The notes under the pieces are model-generated. The model was not told where the DNA came from. It searched no databases and worked only from the letters and a program-made list of their open reading frames with translations. Positions 25,881 through 34,903 of a stretch of DNA of 64,000 bases are shown in pieces. Position numbers and translations under genes: made by a program. Origin of the DNA: Bacillota bacterium. Lineage in GTDB: Bacteria; Bacillota; Bacilli; Paenibacillales; NBRC-103111. Within the stretch, counting starts at the first letter, position 1. Every line of letters starts with the position of its first letter. The DNA lies in contig JAEWIS010000019.1 in the NCBI GenBank assembly GCA_023386955.1, forward strand, positions 120,976-184,975. Reading direction: 5' to 3'.

Positions 25881-26497
25881 ACCGCCAAGCCCTTTTCCAA
25901 AACCGGCAAGCATATCTCCACGGTTTTGCCAATGGTCCTGACAACCTCCTCGAAATCAAGAACCTCAAGAGGCTCCGCCTTGGTCGAAGCCGCGTTCTTG
26001 AAATCCCCTTCCAGTTCTCCGATCAATGGGAGGAGATTATCCACGGGGATTTCATGCACTTCATTATGGTCTGCCCCGCGGAGCTCCATCAGCTCAAGGG
26101 GATAATAATCAATCAGCATCCCATTAAGCCGAACAAAATCACGGTAATATTGCCTCTTCGCTTCCTGCTTGATTTCAGCGGGAAGCCATTTGATCTTTTT
26201 AAAATAAACATCCTCCAACCAGATGGAGTCGGAAACCAGATGGACATAATAGCCCAGATGAAACGGCTCCTTTTCCACCGCCAAATATTTTTGGTAAAAT
26301 GCCCGGTGATCCACATAGCTGATACCCTCGGCATCATTCTTCATAAAGTGAGAGTGTTTTTTCAACTGGCTGCTGCTAAGCTGATGGGCGTCTGGAGCAA
26401 GGTTTCCCAATACAAAAGCGTCATTCTGAAAACCCAGTTCCCGTCCAATCAGGGTGGCGATGGCGTAATGCATGACTCTGGAGCCGATTTTCCCCAC
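25877..26497 (-). CDS. Zinc-dependent phospholipase C-like (alpha-toxin-fold) hydrolase
   Basis: Small helical protein resembling the zinc-dependent phospholipase C/S1-P1-like hydrolase family found widely in Firmicutes as cytoplasmic proteins. Histidine/aspartate-rich motifs that would bind metal: SRVMHYAIA, GNLAPDAH, KKHSHF, FHLGYYVHLVSD. There is no signal peptide, so it is probably intracellular and its true substrate is unknown. GTG 26497 lies two bases after GGAGGAA, which is tight; ATG 26473 is the alternative but would remove the conserved GSRV. Last of a three-gene minus-strand operon. Confidence 0.72.
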   Translation of the reverse strand: MGKIGSRVMHYAIATLIGRELGFQNDAFVLGNLAPDAHQLSSSQLKKHSHFMKNDAEGISYVDHRAFYQKYLAVEKEPFHLGYYVHLVSDSIWLEDVYFKKIKWLPAEIKQEAKRQYYRDFVRLNGMLIDYYPLELMELRGADHNEVHEIPVDNLLPLIGELEGDFKNAASTKAEPLEVLDFEEVVRTIGKTVEICLPVLEKGLAV

Positions 26498-26520
26498 TTC
26501 CTCCGGTTATCCGTCATCCC

Positions 26521-26886
26521 CTAAACCTCGGCCAGCCTCGCTGCCGCTTCCTCTTCCGTGGACAGGAAAAAGACATCCTTCCCGTGATTGCTTTCATAGA
26601 TAAAGTCCCGCAGGCTTTTGCTTGTGTAGACGGAGAAATCCCCGACAATCGCCAGCTTCACCTGGTAGTTCGTAAATTTCTGCAGAATTTCACCCGCCAG
26701 CTTGGTCTTCAAGTCAAAGAACTCCTCGCAGATGGCCGTTTTGTCCAGGATGATCCGGTCTGCTCCGGTTTCGTAGCGTACGGTTGCCATCAAATCCAGG
26801 GCCGATTGGACGTCCGTAATCAATATTTCCTCATGCACAACATGTACAATGGTTTTTTCGTTTTGCTTAATTATGTTCAGTTTCAT
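26521..26886 (-). CDS. DUF4180 domain protein
   Basis: 121-aa cytoplasmic protein with an alpha/beta pattern like a STAS domain (ILITDVQSALDLMATVRYET, KLAIVGDFSVYTSKSLRDF), matching DUF4180 as I recall that family. DUF4180 proteins often lie beside regulators or in stress-related clusters, but no function is established. ATG follows AAAGGAG. It sits 13 bases after the preceding gene and 23 before the phospholipase-like gene, so the three are probably co-transcribed. Confidence 0.75.
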   Translation of the reverse strand: MKLNIIKQNEKTIVHVVHEEILITDVQSALDLMATVRYETGADRIILDKTAICEEFFDLKTKLAGEILQKFTNYQVKLAIVGDFSVYTSKSLRDFIYESNHGKDVFFLSTEEEAAARLAEV

Positions 26887-26899
26887 ATCGATTCTCCTT

Positions 26900-27562
26900 T
26901 TATTCGAATACGGCCTCGCTATACAAACGGTTGGCTAATTCGTAGCCTTTTCGTTCTTCGTCTATTGTAGGGTGAAACTCCGCAAAAAAATCTTCGCCCA
27001 ATTCAATGGAAAATTGAGTGCAAGCTGCATTTAAGCGCTCTAGGGACAACCTGCCCTTCACGCATTTGCGTGCCAGTGCTTGCAATGCATGAAATGATGC
27101 CGACACTTCCGGCGTACGGCAGATTTTTTCGTACATCCTTCTGGAATATAAATAGTACGGGGTTCTCCCGGTTTCTATGAAGGGAACATCCAACTGCTGT
27201 TCTATCCAATCAGCCAACTGGCCGCTCTGCTCGATAATCGCAAGAACACGCCTGCCAGCCGCTATCATCACTTCATCATTGACTTCATATTGGGAATAAA
27301 TTTCAAATTTAACCCCTACATGTATAAGGTCCAGTCTGTCACTCGGGAATTCAATGGGTGAGATGTACAAATCGACCGTTACATTCCCGCCCTTACTCCT
27401 GTTATCGGTACACCTAATGTAATAGGCTACATGCTCTGAGCGACGCTTTACATAAATACAGTATCCGTCCTTAGAAATACGCCGCGGCGTTATTTTGAAG
27501 CCTCCCTTTTCCACTTCGACTCCCAAGGTCTCCTGTACATCCGTACAAAAAGTGCTTCTCAT
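26900..27562 (-). CDS. Hypothetical protein, 220 aa
   Basis: Not recognised. Soluble mixed alpha/beta protein without signal peptide or membrane segment. The N-terminal half is beta-rich and contains charged and aromatic stretches (GYCIYVKRRSEHVAYYIRC), and the C-terminal half is helical (ERLNAACTQFSIELGEDFF). Start ATG 27562 follows TGGAGG; an ATG four codons upstream is part of that site. First gene of the operon with DUF4180 and the phospholipase-like protein; a promoter candidate lies just upstream. Lower GC and AT-richer flanks than its neighbours hint at different ancestry, though this is weak. Confidence 0.75.
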   Translation of the reverse strand: MRSTFCTDVQETLGVEVEKGGFKITPRRISKDGYCIYVKRRSEHVAYYIRCTDNRSKGGNVTVDLYISPIEFPSDRLDLIHVGVKFEIYSQYEVNDEVMIAAGRRVLAIIEQSGQLADWIEQQLDVPFIETGRTPYYLYSRRMYEKICRTPEVSASFHALQALARKCVKGRLSLERLNAACTQFSIELGEDFFAEFHPTIDEERKGYELANRLYSEAVFE

Positions 27563-27605
27563 ATGTACCTCCATTAATCGATGGTTCCGGAATTCTCTTC
27601 CATTT

Positions 27606-27634
27606 ATTGTTCGTTATTCGCTTGAAAATGTCAA
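27606..27634 (-). promoter_or_regulatory. Promoter candidate for the DUF4180 operon
   Basis: Minus strand TTGACA (27629-27634), 17-base spacer, AACAAT (27606-27611), about 45 bases before the start codon. The -35 is perfect; the -10 is weak. Confidence 0.5.
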
Positions 27635-27719
27635 TAACCTTCCTCCGCCTGAAATTGGCTGGTCCCCCCCATCATGACTCCTCTTCCTCCGGTCCATACT
27701 ACAGGTGGAGGTGATGGAC

Positions 27720-27914
27720 ATGGGTGAACATTCCCGCTACACAGTGGGCCAAAAAGCCCCCAACGACGGCGAATATATGGAAATCGGCGATCATGCGGTT
27801 CATATGAGCATCAACAATCCGAAGCATATCTATCTCAAAAAAGGGGAGCACTTCCCTGAAAACACCAACGATGACCGGGTATGGGTCAAGAAGGACCATG
27901 CGGTAACCCATTAA
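27720..27914 (+). CDS. YjzC-like small protein
   Basis: 64-aa protein matching the YjzC family of Bacillales: GQKAPNDGEYMEIG, then KHIYLKKGEHFPENTNDDRVW. Function unknown. ATG 27720 is eight bases after GGAGG; the nearer ATG at 27714 and GTG at 27705 are too close to it or overlap it. It stands alone between divergent and convergent minus-strand operons and ends in a strong bidirectional hairpin. Confidence 0.85.
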   Translation: MGEHSRYTVGQKAPNDGEYMEIGDHAVHMSINNPKHIYLKKGEHFPENTNDDRVWVKKDHAVTH

Positions 27915-27921
27915 CGGCAAA

Positions 27922-27957
27922 AAGCAACCTTCAGATGATCCTGTTTGAAGGTTGCTT
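27922..27957. terminator. Bidirectional terminator between yjzC and the YesN-type gene
   Basis: 12-bp stem AAGCAACCTTCA / TGAAGGTTGCTT. Plus strand continues TTCTTC; minus strand continues TTTTGCC. Confidence 0.8.
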
Positions 27958-27976
27958 CTTCTATTACACCCGCCGT

Positions 27977-29503
27977 TCATTCCTGCGCCAGCTGTTCCTT
28001 GCGGTATTGGCTTGGCGTTTGCCCGAAGTGCTTGCGGAAGGTTTTGGCGAAGTAGTTTTCGTTGGGAAACCCCACCGACCGGCCGATTTCGGCTACCGGT
28101 TGGCTGGTGTGGGCCAACAACTCCTTGGCTTTATCCAGCCGCAGCGTCTGTACATAATTGATTAAGGAATCGTTGGTTTTCTGCCGGAACAGTCTGCTTA
28201 GATAATGCTCCTCCATCCGTACCATGGTGGCCATCGCCTTCAGGCTGATATTGCGGTTATAGTGTTGACGGCAGTATTCGAGAATCCGGTTGATCTCCGG
28301 GTGATCCGTCAGCTTCACCTTCGTGCGGGCCATGGCTGCGGCCAATTCCGTCTGAAGGACGCTCAAGGCCGCTAACAGCTCTCCGTGGCTCCGGCTGTTC
28401 CTCAGAGGCCCACCGCCGTTGGCCGCCTCCACACGCCCTGCAATACTCGCAAACATATGGCTTAAACGCCCCGCGGCTTCCCGTACCGTCTCCACCGGTA
28501 CCCGCTTTTTCTCCAGGTTGACCCAATATCCCTGCAGCAGCTCATCCACTGTCTTCACCTGCAGCTCTTCGAAGGCGGCAATAATCCGCCGCTCGGTTTC
28601 CCAGGACGGGACCACCGTTCCCTCCTTCTGCTGGTCCGCGTGACGGGTCTGTCCGCTCATCAGTTCCCTTACGCCGGGAGTGTCCTCATACCAGACCATC
28701 TCCATCGCCTGCAGATGCTCCTGCCAGCGCCGCAGCAGATGCCGGGGATGAAACGGACGGCTGTACACTCCCCTGTGCCTGCCCGTCTCCAAGGCCTTAA
28801 CATCTATGTCCATTGAACCCTCCGCCCAAAAAAACAGCGTGGTGATCCCATTGTGGAACAGGGCATTTTTCCAGACGCATGTCTCCGGTGTAATGACCCG
28901 GCCGGCAAGCCACTCCTCGGTAAGCCTACCTGTTTCATCCCCGAACAGGGTTACAAGCGCAACCTGCTTTAGAGGCGCAGCCCCCATGGATACCCGGACG
29001 GTAGAGATAGCCTCGACGGCTGCATCGCAGGCTTCACCAGATTCCCCCGTGTGAAGGCTGCGGAGAGCCTGGGCATAACAATGGTCGAAGGCGCGGCTTA
29101 AGGCCAACTCCCGCTGAACCCGGCTTTTCTCCAGCTCTGCCCCCGCTTTTGCCAAGGCAGCCTGCAGCTCGGCAATGCTCATCGACAGCTTAAGAATGTA
29201 TCCGATAGCGCCCAACTCCAAGGCCTGCCGGGGATATTCAAACTCGTTCATACAGGTCAGCATGATGAATTTGCTGGCATAACCGGCTGCCTGAGAGGCT
29301 CGAAGCAGCTCCAGACCGTCCATTACCGGCATGGCGATATCAGCCAGGACCAGATCCGGGCGCAGCGTCTCCATCTGCTGCAGCGCATCCTCCCCGTTGT
29401 CTGCCTCGCCGCAAACGGTGAACCCCAGCTCCTCCCAATTCACCAGCTTCCGCAGCTTTTTGCGGACAAAGGTTTCATCCTCCACCAGCAGAACTTTCCA
29501 CAT
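27977..29503 (-). CDS. YesN-type response regulator with AraC DNA-binding domain
   Basis: Response regulator of the YesM/YesN class, which usually controls a neighbouring carbohydrate importer. Receiver domain 3-120 with D55 (LVLADIAMP) and K in LKLS; a long middle region (about 130-400); C-terminal AraC helix-turn-helix pair (about 405-503: ISLKAMATMVRMEEHYLSRLF and SVGFPNENYFAKTFRKHFG). ATG 29503 follows AAAGGAGG and overlaps the kinase gene by 29 bases. 508 aa. Last gene of the five-gene importer operon. Confidence 0.94.
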   Translation of the reverse strand: MWKVLLVEDETFVRKKLRKLVNWEELGFTVCGEADNGEDALQQMETLRPDLVLADIAMPVMDGLELLRASQAAGYASKFIMLTCMNEFEYPRQALELGAIGYILKLSMSIAELQAALAKAGAELEKSRVQRELALSRAFDHCYAQALRSLHTGESGEACDAAVEAISTVRVSMGAAPLKQVALVTLFGDETGRLTEEWLAGRVITPETCVWKNALFHNGITTLFFWAEGSMDIDVKALETGRHRGVYSRPFHPRHLLRRWQEHLQAMEMVWYEDTPGVRELMSGQTRHADQQKEGTVVPSWETERRIIAAFEELQVKTVDELLQGYWVNLEKKRVPVETVREAAGRLSHMFASIAGRVEAANGGGPLRNSRSHGELLAALSVLQTELAAAMARTKVKLTDHPEINRILEYCRQHYNRNISLKAMATMVRMEEHYLSRLFRQKTNDSLINYVQTLRLDKAKELLAHTSQPVAEIGRSVGFPNENYFAKTFRKHFGQTPSQYRKEQLAQE

Positions 29504-31238
29504 CCCGGTTGCCTCCTTTATCGAATGGATCCGAAACCAGAAGCGGCAGCGTTATGGCGGCCACGGTGCCTCTCTCCAGAGCCGTTACCCGGAGCACACC
29601 CTCCTCCCGGAACAACAGGGTCAGCCTTTCCTGAATATTGGCCAGCCCGATACCCTTGCGCTGCGGCGCTGCAGCCGATAAGGGACGGGTGGTATCCAAA
29701 CCTGCCCCGTTATCCTCCAGCTCCATAATGAGCTGCCGGGACCGTCGGTATACCCTCAGGATTACACGCGCATCCTCCGGCATATGGGCAAAACCATGCT
29801 TTAGCGCATTTTCCATCAGGGGCTGCAGGCTCAGCTTGGGGACCAGCGCATAATGCAGCGCCGGATCGATGTCGTATTCCACTGCTACAAGCCCTTCGTA
29901 CCGGTAATTCTGAATGTACATATACGCCTGCAGCAGCTCCAGCTCCAGCTTCAGATGGACCAGCTCCACCTCGGAATTAAGCGTGGTCTCCAGCAGCTTG
30001 CCCAGAGCGATGCAAATATCCGCCGTGTCATTATCCCCTTTATCCAGCACATTCCACTTGATCGTATTCAGGGTGTTCATCAGAAAGTGGGGGTTCATGT
30101 GCGCCGCCAGCATCCGGTAATGCAGCGCCTCCTTCATCCTCTCCTCCTGCTTCAAACGCTGGAGCAGCTTCCGTATATCGTCCATCATGGTGTTGTAGGT
30201 CCCCGCCAGCTCCTTCATTTCGCCGGTGAAGGCATCTTCATGAACCCGGATGCTCAGCTCCGATTCTGCAGACAAGGCCATTTTGCGGCGGAGCAGAAGC
30301 AAGGGCCGGGAGATGGCCGCGGCGATCAGAAAGGTAACTACAATAAAAACCAGGCACAACAACGCAAAGGTAAACAGATATTGGGCACGGATGGCATTCA
30401 AATTGCCCACATAATTGTTCATGGGCAGATACGATAGAATGTACCAGTTGAAGTCATTGAAGTAGGTGCCGGAAACAATGGCCATCCCCTTGGGGTCCTT
30501 TTCCTGGTGGAGATTCTCGCTGCCGATTCCTTCAATCACCTGCCGGATCAAGGCACTGCCGATCGTATTGCGGCTATCCGATAGCCCGATGGTTTGCCCG
30601 GTATGGTCGACAATCTGGTAGCTCTGCTGCAGGAGCAAATCCCGCGAGGCCTCCGCCAGCCACCCCTTATACTGAAACTCCATCAGCACATACCCGGTAA
30701 TCTCACTTCCGTTGTCCCGGAGCAAGCCGTAGAACTGGAGATTGTCTCCGGCCACCCACCGGTAGCCTTGATCGTTGGTTAGCCCGGAGAAAACCGGGTC
30801 CTCCACAAACCTTCTGTAGGCGTCCCCCGAGCCCAGATGGCCGTCCGGCTGATATAGCTGGCCCGTCCGGTCTGCCAGGGTAACCGCCACTTGGGCGGGA
30901 AAGCGGATGGAGCTGGCCCGTTCCGCCGCACGCCCGAACAATTCCTGACGTTCCATCGGTGTACGGGGAGACGCATCCAGCAGCATCCGGCGGGTTTCCG
31001 GATCACGCTCCAAAAACAAATAATACCGGAACATACTGTCGAGGACCTTGGACATCTGGGACTTCATGATGGTCAGCTGCTTACCGGCCTTTTCCTTGAA
31101 TTCCAGCTCCATGGAATCCTCCATCTGCCGGTACGCCATCATCTGCAGCAGGGAGAACGGAATCAGAATGAACAACAGCACAGAAGCAAACAGACGGTAC
31201 TTCAGCTTCTTCGGCCAAATGCTTAGGATAAGCCGCAC
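29475..31238 (-). CDS. YesM-type sensor histidine kinase
   Basis: Membrane sensor kinase partnered with the YesN-type regulator. TM1 about 14-37, extracellular Cache-like sensor about 40-280, TM2 about 285-310, HAMP about 310-365, His_kinase domain with the phospho-acceptor in MNPHFLMNTLNTIKW, and HATPase (LSLQPLMENALKHG, EDNGAGLD, GIGLANIQERL). GTG 31238 follows GGAGG at short distance. 587 aa. It probably senses occupied binding protein or its sugar, which is inference from the family and from the operon. Confidence 0.94.
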   Translation of the reverse strand: MRLILSIWPKKLKYRLFASVLLFILIPFSLLQMMAYRQMEDSMELEFKEKAGKQLTIMKSQMSKVLDSMFRYYLFLERDPETRRMLLDASPRTPMERQELFGRAAERASSIRFPAQVAVTLADRTGQLYQPDGHLGSGDAYRRFVEDPVFSGLTNDQGYRWVAGDNLQFYGLLRDNGSEITGYVLMEFQYKGWLAEASRDLLLQQSYQIVDHTGQTIGLSDSRNTIGSALIRQVIEGIGSENLHQEKDPKGMAIVSGTYFNDFNWYILSYLPMNNYVGNLNAIRAQYLFTFALLCLVFIVVTFLIAAAISRPLLLLRRKMALSAESELSIRVHEDAFTGEMKELAGTYNTMMDDIRKLLQRLKQEERMKEALHYRMLAAHMNPHFLMNTLNTIKWNVLDKGDNDTADICIALGKLLETTLNSEVELVHLKLELELLQAYMYIQNYRYEGLVAVEYDIDPALHYALVPKLSLQPLMENALKHGFAHMPEDARVILRVYRRSRQLIMELEDNGAGLDTTRPLSAAAPQRKGIGLANIQERLTLLFREEGVLRVTALERGTVAAITLPLLVSDPFDKGGNRDVESSAGGG

Positions 31239-31297
31239 CCTTCCTCCCCCTCCCGTTCTGAGGCCCCCTGCCCGTACTCCCGGCGGAGACGCAAATT

Positions 31298-31334
31298 GCG
31301 GCGAAGCGCCCCTTGAATGGGCCCCGCCGCAATA
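31298..31334 (-). terminator. Intra-operon hairpin between binding protein and kinase genes
   Basis: Arms ATTGCGGCG / CGCCGCAAT with a GC-rich interior, followed on the minus strand by TTTGCG. Probably a partial terminator or mRNA stabiliser that raises binding-protein expression over the downstream sensor genes. Confidence 0.5.
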
Positions 31335-31341
31335 CGGTTCT

Positions 31342-32871
31342 TTATTTCGCTAATCCCAGCTCCTTCAGCTCCTTCAAGCCGTTATCTACGAAGCTTTTGA
31401 ATCGGAAGGTGGTATCCAGCTTTTTTAGGAAGTCGTCATAGGCCTCCAGCTTATTCTTGCCATAATAGAATTTGAGCAATTCCTCCTGACGGAACCGTGT
31501 GGCATCCGCAGCGTTGAAATCAGGCGGCAGGGTGACGTAGCTGTTATAGGTTTCGATGACCTTCACCTTTTCATTGGCCTGGATATACGGCTCCTGCGCC
31601 GGGAATTTGGTGCTCAGATAAGCAGCTTCCGGACGGCCGGCCAATTGGTACAGCCAGGTAAAGGCAGCCTCCGGGGCTTTGTCCGTCAGGACTGTTTTGC
31701 CATTCTCCACTTTAAAGTGAACATCCTTCAGCCCGAACTGCACCAGATTTAACCCGTCACCCTTGGATACATAATTGAATAGCTCAAAAATTTTGTCAAG
31801 CTTGGCTTTATCCTTTTCCGCCGATTTGGAGATGGCCATATACCCGCCGGTAGCGCCTTTCTCTCTGGTGCCCAAGGTGTCGGCAGCTGGCCCCTTCAAT
31901 TCGCTCAGCATCACCCAGTCCGCATTGGGGTTGGCTTCCTTCCAGACCTTCCGCGCATCGTCCTTCACAATGTTGGTCCAATCCATCACCACAATGCCCG
32001 CTTTGCCCTGGAAGGCCTTATCCTTATAGTTGGCCAGCTTATTGCTGGCGATCTCCGGGTCAATAGTGCCGGTATCAATCATTTTCTTCATATACGCAAC
32101 GGCGTCCTTCATCTCCTGCTGGTAGATCCCGTGGACCATCTGGCCGTTTTTGATATAGAATCCATCGGTCACACCATGCAGGGGCATCACCAGGCTGGCC
32201 AGAACGGTGAGCTCGGAGGTAATGCCGAAGGTATCATTTTTGCCGTTCCCGTCCGGGTCCCGAGTAGTGAAGGCCTTGGAGACCTCCAGCAGCTCATCCA
32301 GCGTCTTCGGAACCTGAAGGCCCAGCTTATCCAACCAATCCTTGCGCACCCACGGAACGCCGTAATAAATATTTGGTGTAGTGGTAATGGCATACGGCTT
32401 GCCGCCGATCTCCGCCCGGCTGAATACCTGATCCCCTACCAGATTTTTCACATCACCCAGCTTATCCTTATACGGGGTCAGGTCCAGCAGCAATCCCCGT
32501 TTGGCATATTCCAGATACTCCGTTTTACCCGGAAATTTGATGATATCCGGCAGATCCGCCCCAGCAGCACGAAGGTTCAGCTTCTGGATGAAATCATCGC
32601 TGCTGTTGGTGATGGTCAGTGTTAAATTGGTATTCAGGGCCTTATCCAGCTCAGGCTTGACAAAATCCTTGGAAGGAAGCGTACTTCCCCACCCTGTCAT
32701 CATCACTTCGATAGGTGTAACGGCGCCGGAGGAAGGATTGGCCGCCGGGGAGCCGGAGGCTCCGGAGGATGGGGCCGAGCTGCTTTCCGTGGAGCTGCCG
32801 CAGGCTGTTGCCAGAAGTGAGGTGCTGAGTAAAGCAGCTGCCAACAGGGTAAACCGTTTTTTCGTTTGCAT
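31342..32871 (-). CDS. LplA-type extracellular solute-binding lipoprotein
   Basis: Substrate-binding lipoprotein of a carbohydrate-type ABC importer. Signal peptide with lipobox LATAC (Cys24), Ser/Ala/Pro linker (about 25-50), then a large bilobal domain (PDIIKFPGKTEYLEYAKRG, YGVPWVRKDWLDKLGL, KAFTTRDPDGNGKNDTFGIT). 509 aa is normal for the LplA/YtcQ class. It is encoded after the two permeases and before the YesMN pair. Which sugar it binds cannot be told from the sequence. Confidence 0.94.
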   Translation of the reverse strand: MQTKKRFTLLAAALLSTSLLATACGSSTESSSAPSSGASGSPAANPSSGAVTPIEVMMTGWGSTLPSKDFVKPELDKALNTNLTLTITNSSDDFIQKLNLRAAGADLPDIIKFPGKTEYLEYAKRGLLLDLTPYKDKLGDVKNLVGDQVFSRAEIGGKPYAITTTPNIYYGVPWVRKDWLDKLGLQVPKTLDELLEVSKAFTTRDPDGNGKNDTFGITSELTVLASLVMPLHGVTDGFYIKNGQMVHGIYQQEMKDAVAYMKKMIDTGTIDPEIASNKLANYKDKAFQGKAGIVVMDWTNIVKDDARKVWKEANPNADWVMLSELKGPAADTLGTREKGATGGYMAISKSAEKDKAKLDKIFELFNYVSKGDGLNLVQFGLKDVHFKVENGKTVLTDKAPEAAFTWLYQLAGRPEAAYLSTKFPAQEPYIQANEKVKVIETYNSYVTLPPDFNAADATRFRQEELLKFYYGKNKLEAYDDFLKKLDTTFRFKSFVDNGLKELKELGLAK

Positions 32872-32925
32872 GTGAACATCCCCTTTATATATAGATAATG
32901 TGCAGCTAAAATCCGATGTTGTGCA

Positions 32926-33786
32926 TCAGCCTTTTAGGGCGCCGATGAGCATTCCCTTGGTCAGATGCTTCTGCACGAAGGGATACACCACGATAACAGG
33001 CAAACAAGCGGCAATCACGGAAGCCATCTGCAGCGTCGTGCTGGGAACGGTAACATCCACGTTAACCTCAGGCCGGTCGGCTGCGGTCAGGAGCCCTCGG
33101 ACAATCACCTGCAGCGGATACAGCTTGGCGTCGGTTATATAGAAGACAGCGGAGAAAAAGGCGTTCCAGTTCCCCACCAGATAAAACAGGCCTACGGTCA
33201 TCAGTACCGGCAAGGACAAGGGCAAGGCCAGACGCATGAGCACAGTCATTTCTCCTGCCCCATCGATTTTGGCCGATTCATACAGCTCCTCGGGCAGATT
33301 CTCGAAGAAGGTTTTGATCACGAGGACATTGAAGGTGGAGATTGCCCCGGGGATGATCATAGCCCAAACCGTATTCAGCAGCCCTGTTCCCCGAACAACC
33401 AGATAAGTGGGAATCAGTCCACCGCCGAACATCATGGTGAACACGATCATGAAGATGAACAGCCCGCGCCCGATCAGCTTTTTCCGGCTAAGCGGAAAGG
33501 CCAGCAGCACACTGAGTGCCAGGTTGATGGCGGTACCCACCGCTGCCACAAACACCGTCACGCCGAAGGCTCTTGGAATGGTGTCCATTCCGAACAACAT
33601 CCGGTACGCCTCAAAGGTAATCTTCTTGGGGATAACCACAAATCCGCCATTGCGGGTAACCTCACTGTAAGGTGTCAACGATACGGACAGCACATACATC
33701 AGGGGAAAAACGGAAGCAATCCCCACCGCGATCAGCAGCGCATAAATCAGGATGTCAAAATAACGCTCTGCCCCTCTATTTACCAT
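32926..33786 (-). CDS. LplC/YtcP-type sugar ABC permease
   Basis: Six-helix MalG-like permease. The EAA loop that contacts the ATPase reads EELYESAKIDGAGEMTVL. The family C-terminus QKHLTKGMLIGALKG is complete. I chose ATG 33786 (MVNRGAERYFD), preceded by GGTGG; it overlaps the upstream permease gene by seven bases. 286 aa. Confidence 0.93.
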   Translation of the reverse strand: MVNRGAERYFDILIYALLIAVGIASVFPLMYVLSVSLTPYSEVTRNGGFVVIPKKITFEAYRMLFGMDTIPRAFGVTVFVAAVGTAINLALSVLLAFPLSRKKLIGRGLFIFMIVFTMMFGGGLIPTYLVVRGTGLLNTVWAMIIPGAISTFNVLVIKTFFENLPEELYESAKIDGAGEMTVLMRLALPLSLPVLMTVGLFYLVGNWNAFFSAVFYITDAKLYPLQVIVRGLLTAADRPEVNVDVTVPSTTLQMASVIAACLPVIVVYPFVQKHLTKGMLIGALKG

Positions 33787-34745
33787 AATCCACCGCCCCA
33801 CCTTCTGGCCAGCCTGTTGGAGGAGTATACCAGGGTCAGGCCAATCACGGACTTGAACAGTCCCACCGCCGTGGCCAGGCTGAAATTCAGCTGCTCCAAG
33901 CCGACCCGGTATACCCAGGTATCGATGATATCGGCAACGGGGTAAACCTGGATATTGTACATGATATAAATTTGCTCAAAGCCCGCATCGAGTATCGATC
34001 CCAACCGGAGGATCAGCAGCAGCACGATCACACTGCGGATACCCGGCAGGGTAATATGCCATATCCGTCTCAGCCTTCCTGCACCGTCGATTCTGGCGGC
34101 TTCATACAGCGTCGTATCAATGGAGGACATGGCCGCCAGGTATACAATGGCCCCCCACCCTAAATCCTTCCACACATCGGTTCCTACCAGCACACCCCGG
34201 AATAAATCCGTGGATGTCAGGAACGGAATGGCGCTGTGCCCTGCTTCCGTCATCCAACGGTTAATCAGACCGGAGGTTTCGGAGAAAAAGGCGATGCCGA
34301 TGCCGTAGATAATGACCCACGACAGGAAATGGGGCATGTAGCTCAAGGTTTGCACCAGCCGGTTCAGCCATAGAATCCGGCCCTCGTGGATCAGAATAGC
34401 CAGTACAATGGAGGGGACCATGCCCCAAATCATTTTGTAGATGCTGATCAGAAACGTATTGCTGAGCAATTGGCCGAAATAAGGAGATTCATAGAAATAT
34501 TGAAAGTGCTTGTACCAGGGATCTGCCCAAGGGCTCCCGAATATGCCCTCCAGAATATCGTAATCCTTAAACGCAATGACAATACCGTACATCGGGACAT
34601 ATTTGTATATAACATAATATGCAATGCCCGGGAGCAGCATCAGGTACAGGGCCTTCATACTCCACATCTGCCGCATCAGCCTGGCTGCGCGGGAGTTGCG
34701 GACGGAAGCGGCTTTGCCTTTGCTGGCTGCAGCCATGTCGCCCAT
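33780..34745 (-). CDS. LplB/YteP-type sugar ABC permease
   Basis: MalF-like permease with six helices and the motif LYEAARIDGAGRLRRI for ATPase docking. 321 aa; the N-terminus contains a short basic cytoplasmic tail before TM1 (about 32-50, LYLMLLPGIAYYVIY). ATG 34745 follows AAGGTGATG. First gene of the permease-permease-binding protein-YesM-YesN operon. No ATPase is encoded nearby, as usual for this class, which shares an MsmX-like ATPase. Confidence 0.93.
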   Translation of the reverse strand: MGDMAAASKGKAASVRNSRAARLMRQMWSMKALYLMLLPGIAYYVIYKYVPMYGIVIAFKDYDILEGIFGSPWADPWYKHFQYFYESPYFGQLLSNTFLISIYKMIWGMVPSIVLAILIHEGRILWLNRLVQTLSYMPHFLSWVIIYGIGIAFFSETSGLINRWMTEAGHSAIPFLTSTDLFRGVLVGTDVWKDLGWGAIVYLAAMSSIDTTLYEAARIDGAGRLRRIWHITLPGIRSVIVLLLILRLGSILDAGFEQIYIMYNIQVYPVADIIDTWVYRVGLEQLNFSLATAVGLFKSVIGLTLVYSSNRLARRWGGGLW

Positions 34746-34819
34746 GCTTCATCACCTTCCTTTGGGTTGGGGTATAGATTCATCATATCTCCCAGCCCCG
34801 GTCCACGGTAGAAACGATA

Positions 34820-34848
34820 TTGACCTTTCACTAGAACGGATTTATCTT
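34820..34848 (+). promoter_or_regulatory. Promoter of the VOC protein gene
   Basis: TTGACC (34820-34825), 17-base spacer, TATCTT (34843-34848), 56 bases before the start codon. Confidence 0.55.
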
Positions 34849-34903
34849 TTTGTGTACACTGTGGATAAAAGGAAATTCATTCCCTCTTTGGAAGGTGACC
34901 CTT

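Noticed and set aside
34800..34860. Possible catabolite-repression (cre) site upstream of the sugar importer operon
   Set aside because: GAAACGATATTGAC resembles cre only loosely and fails at key conserved positions.
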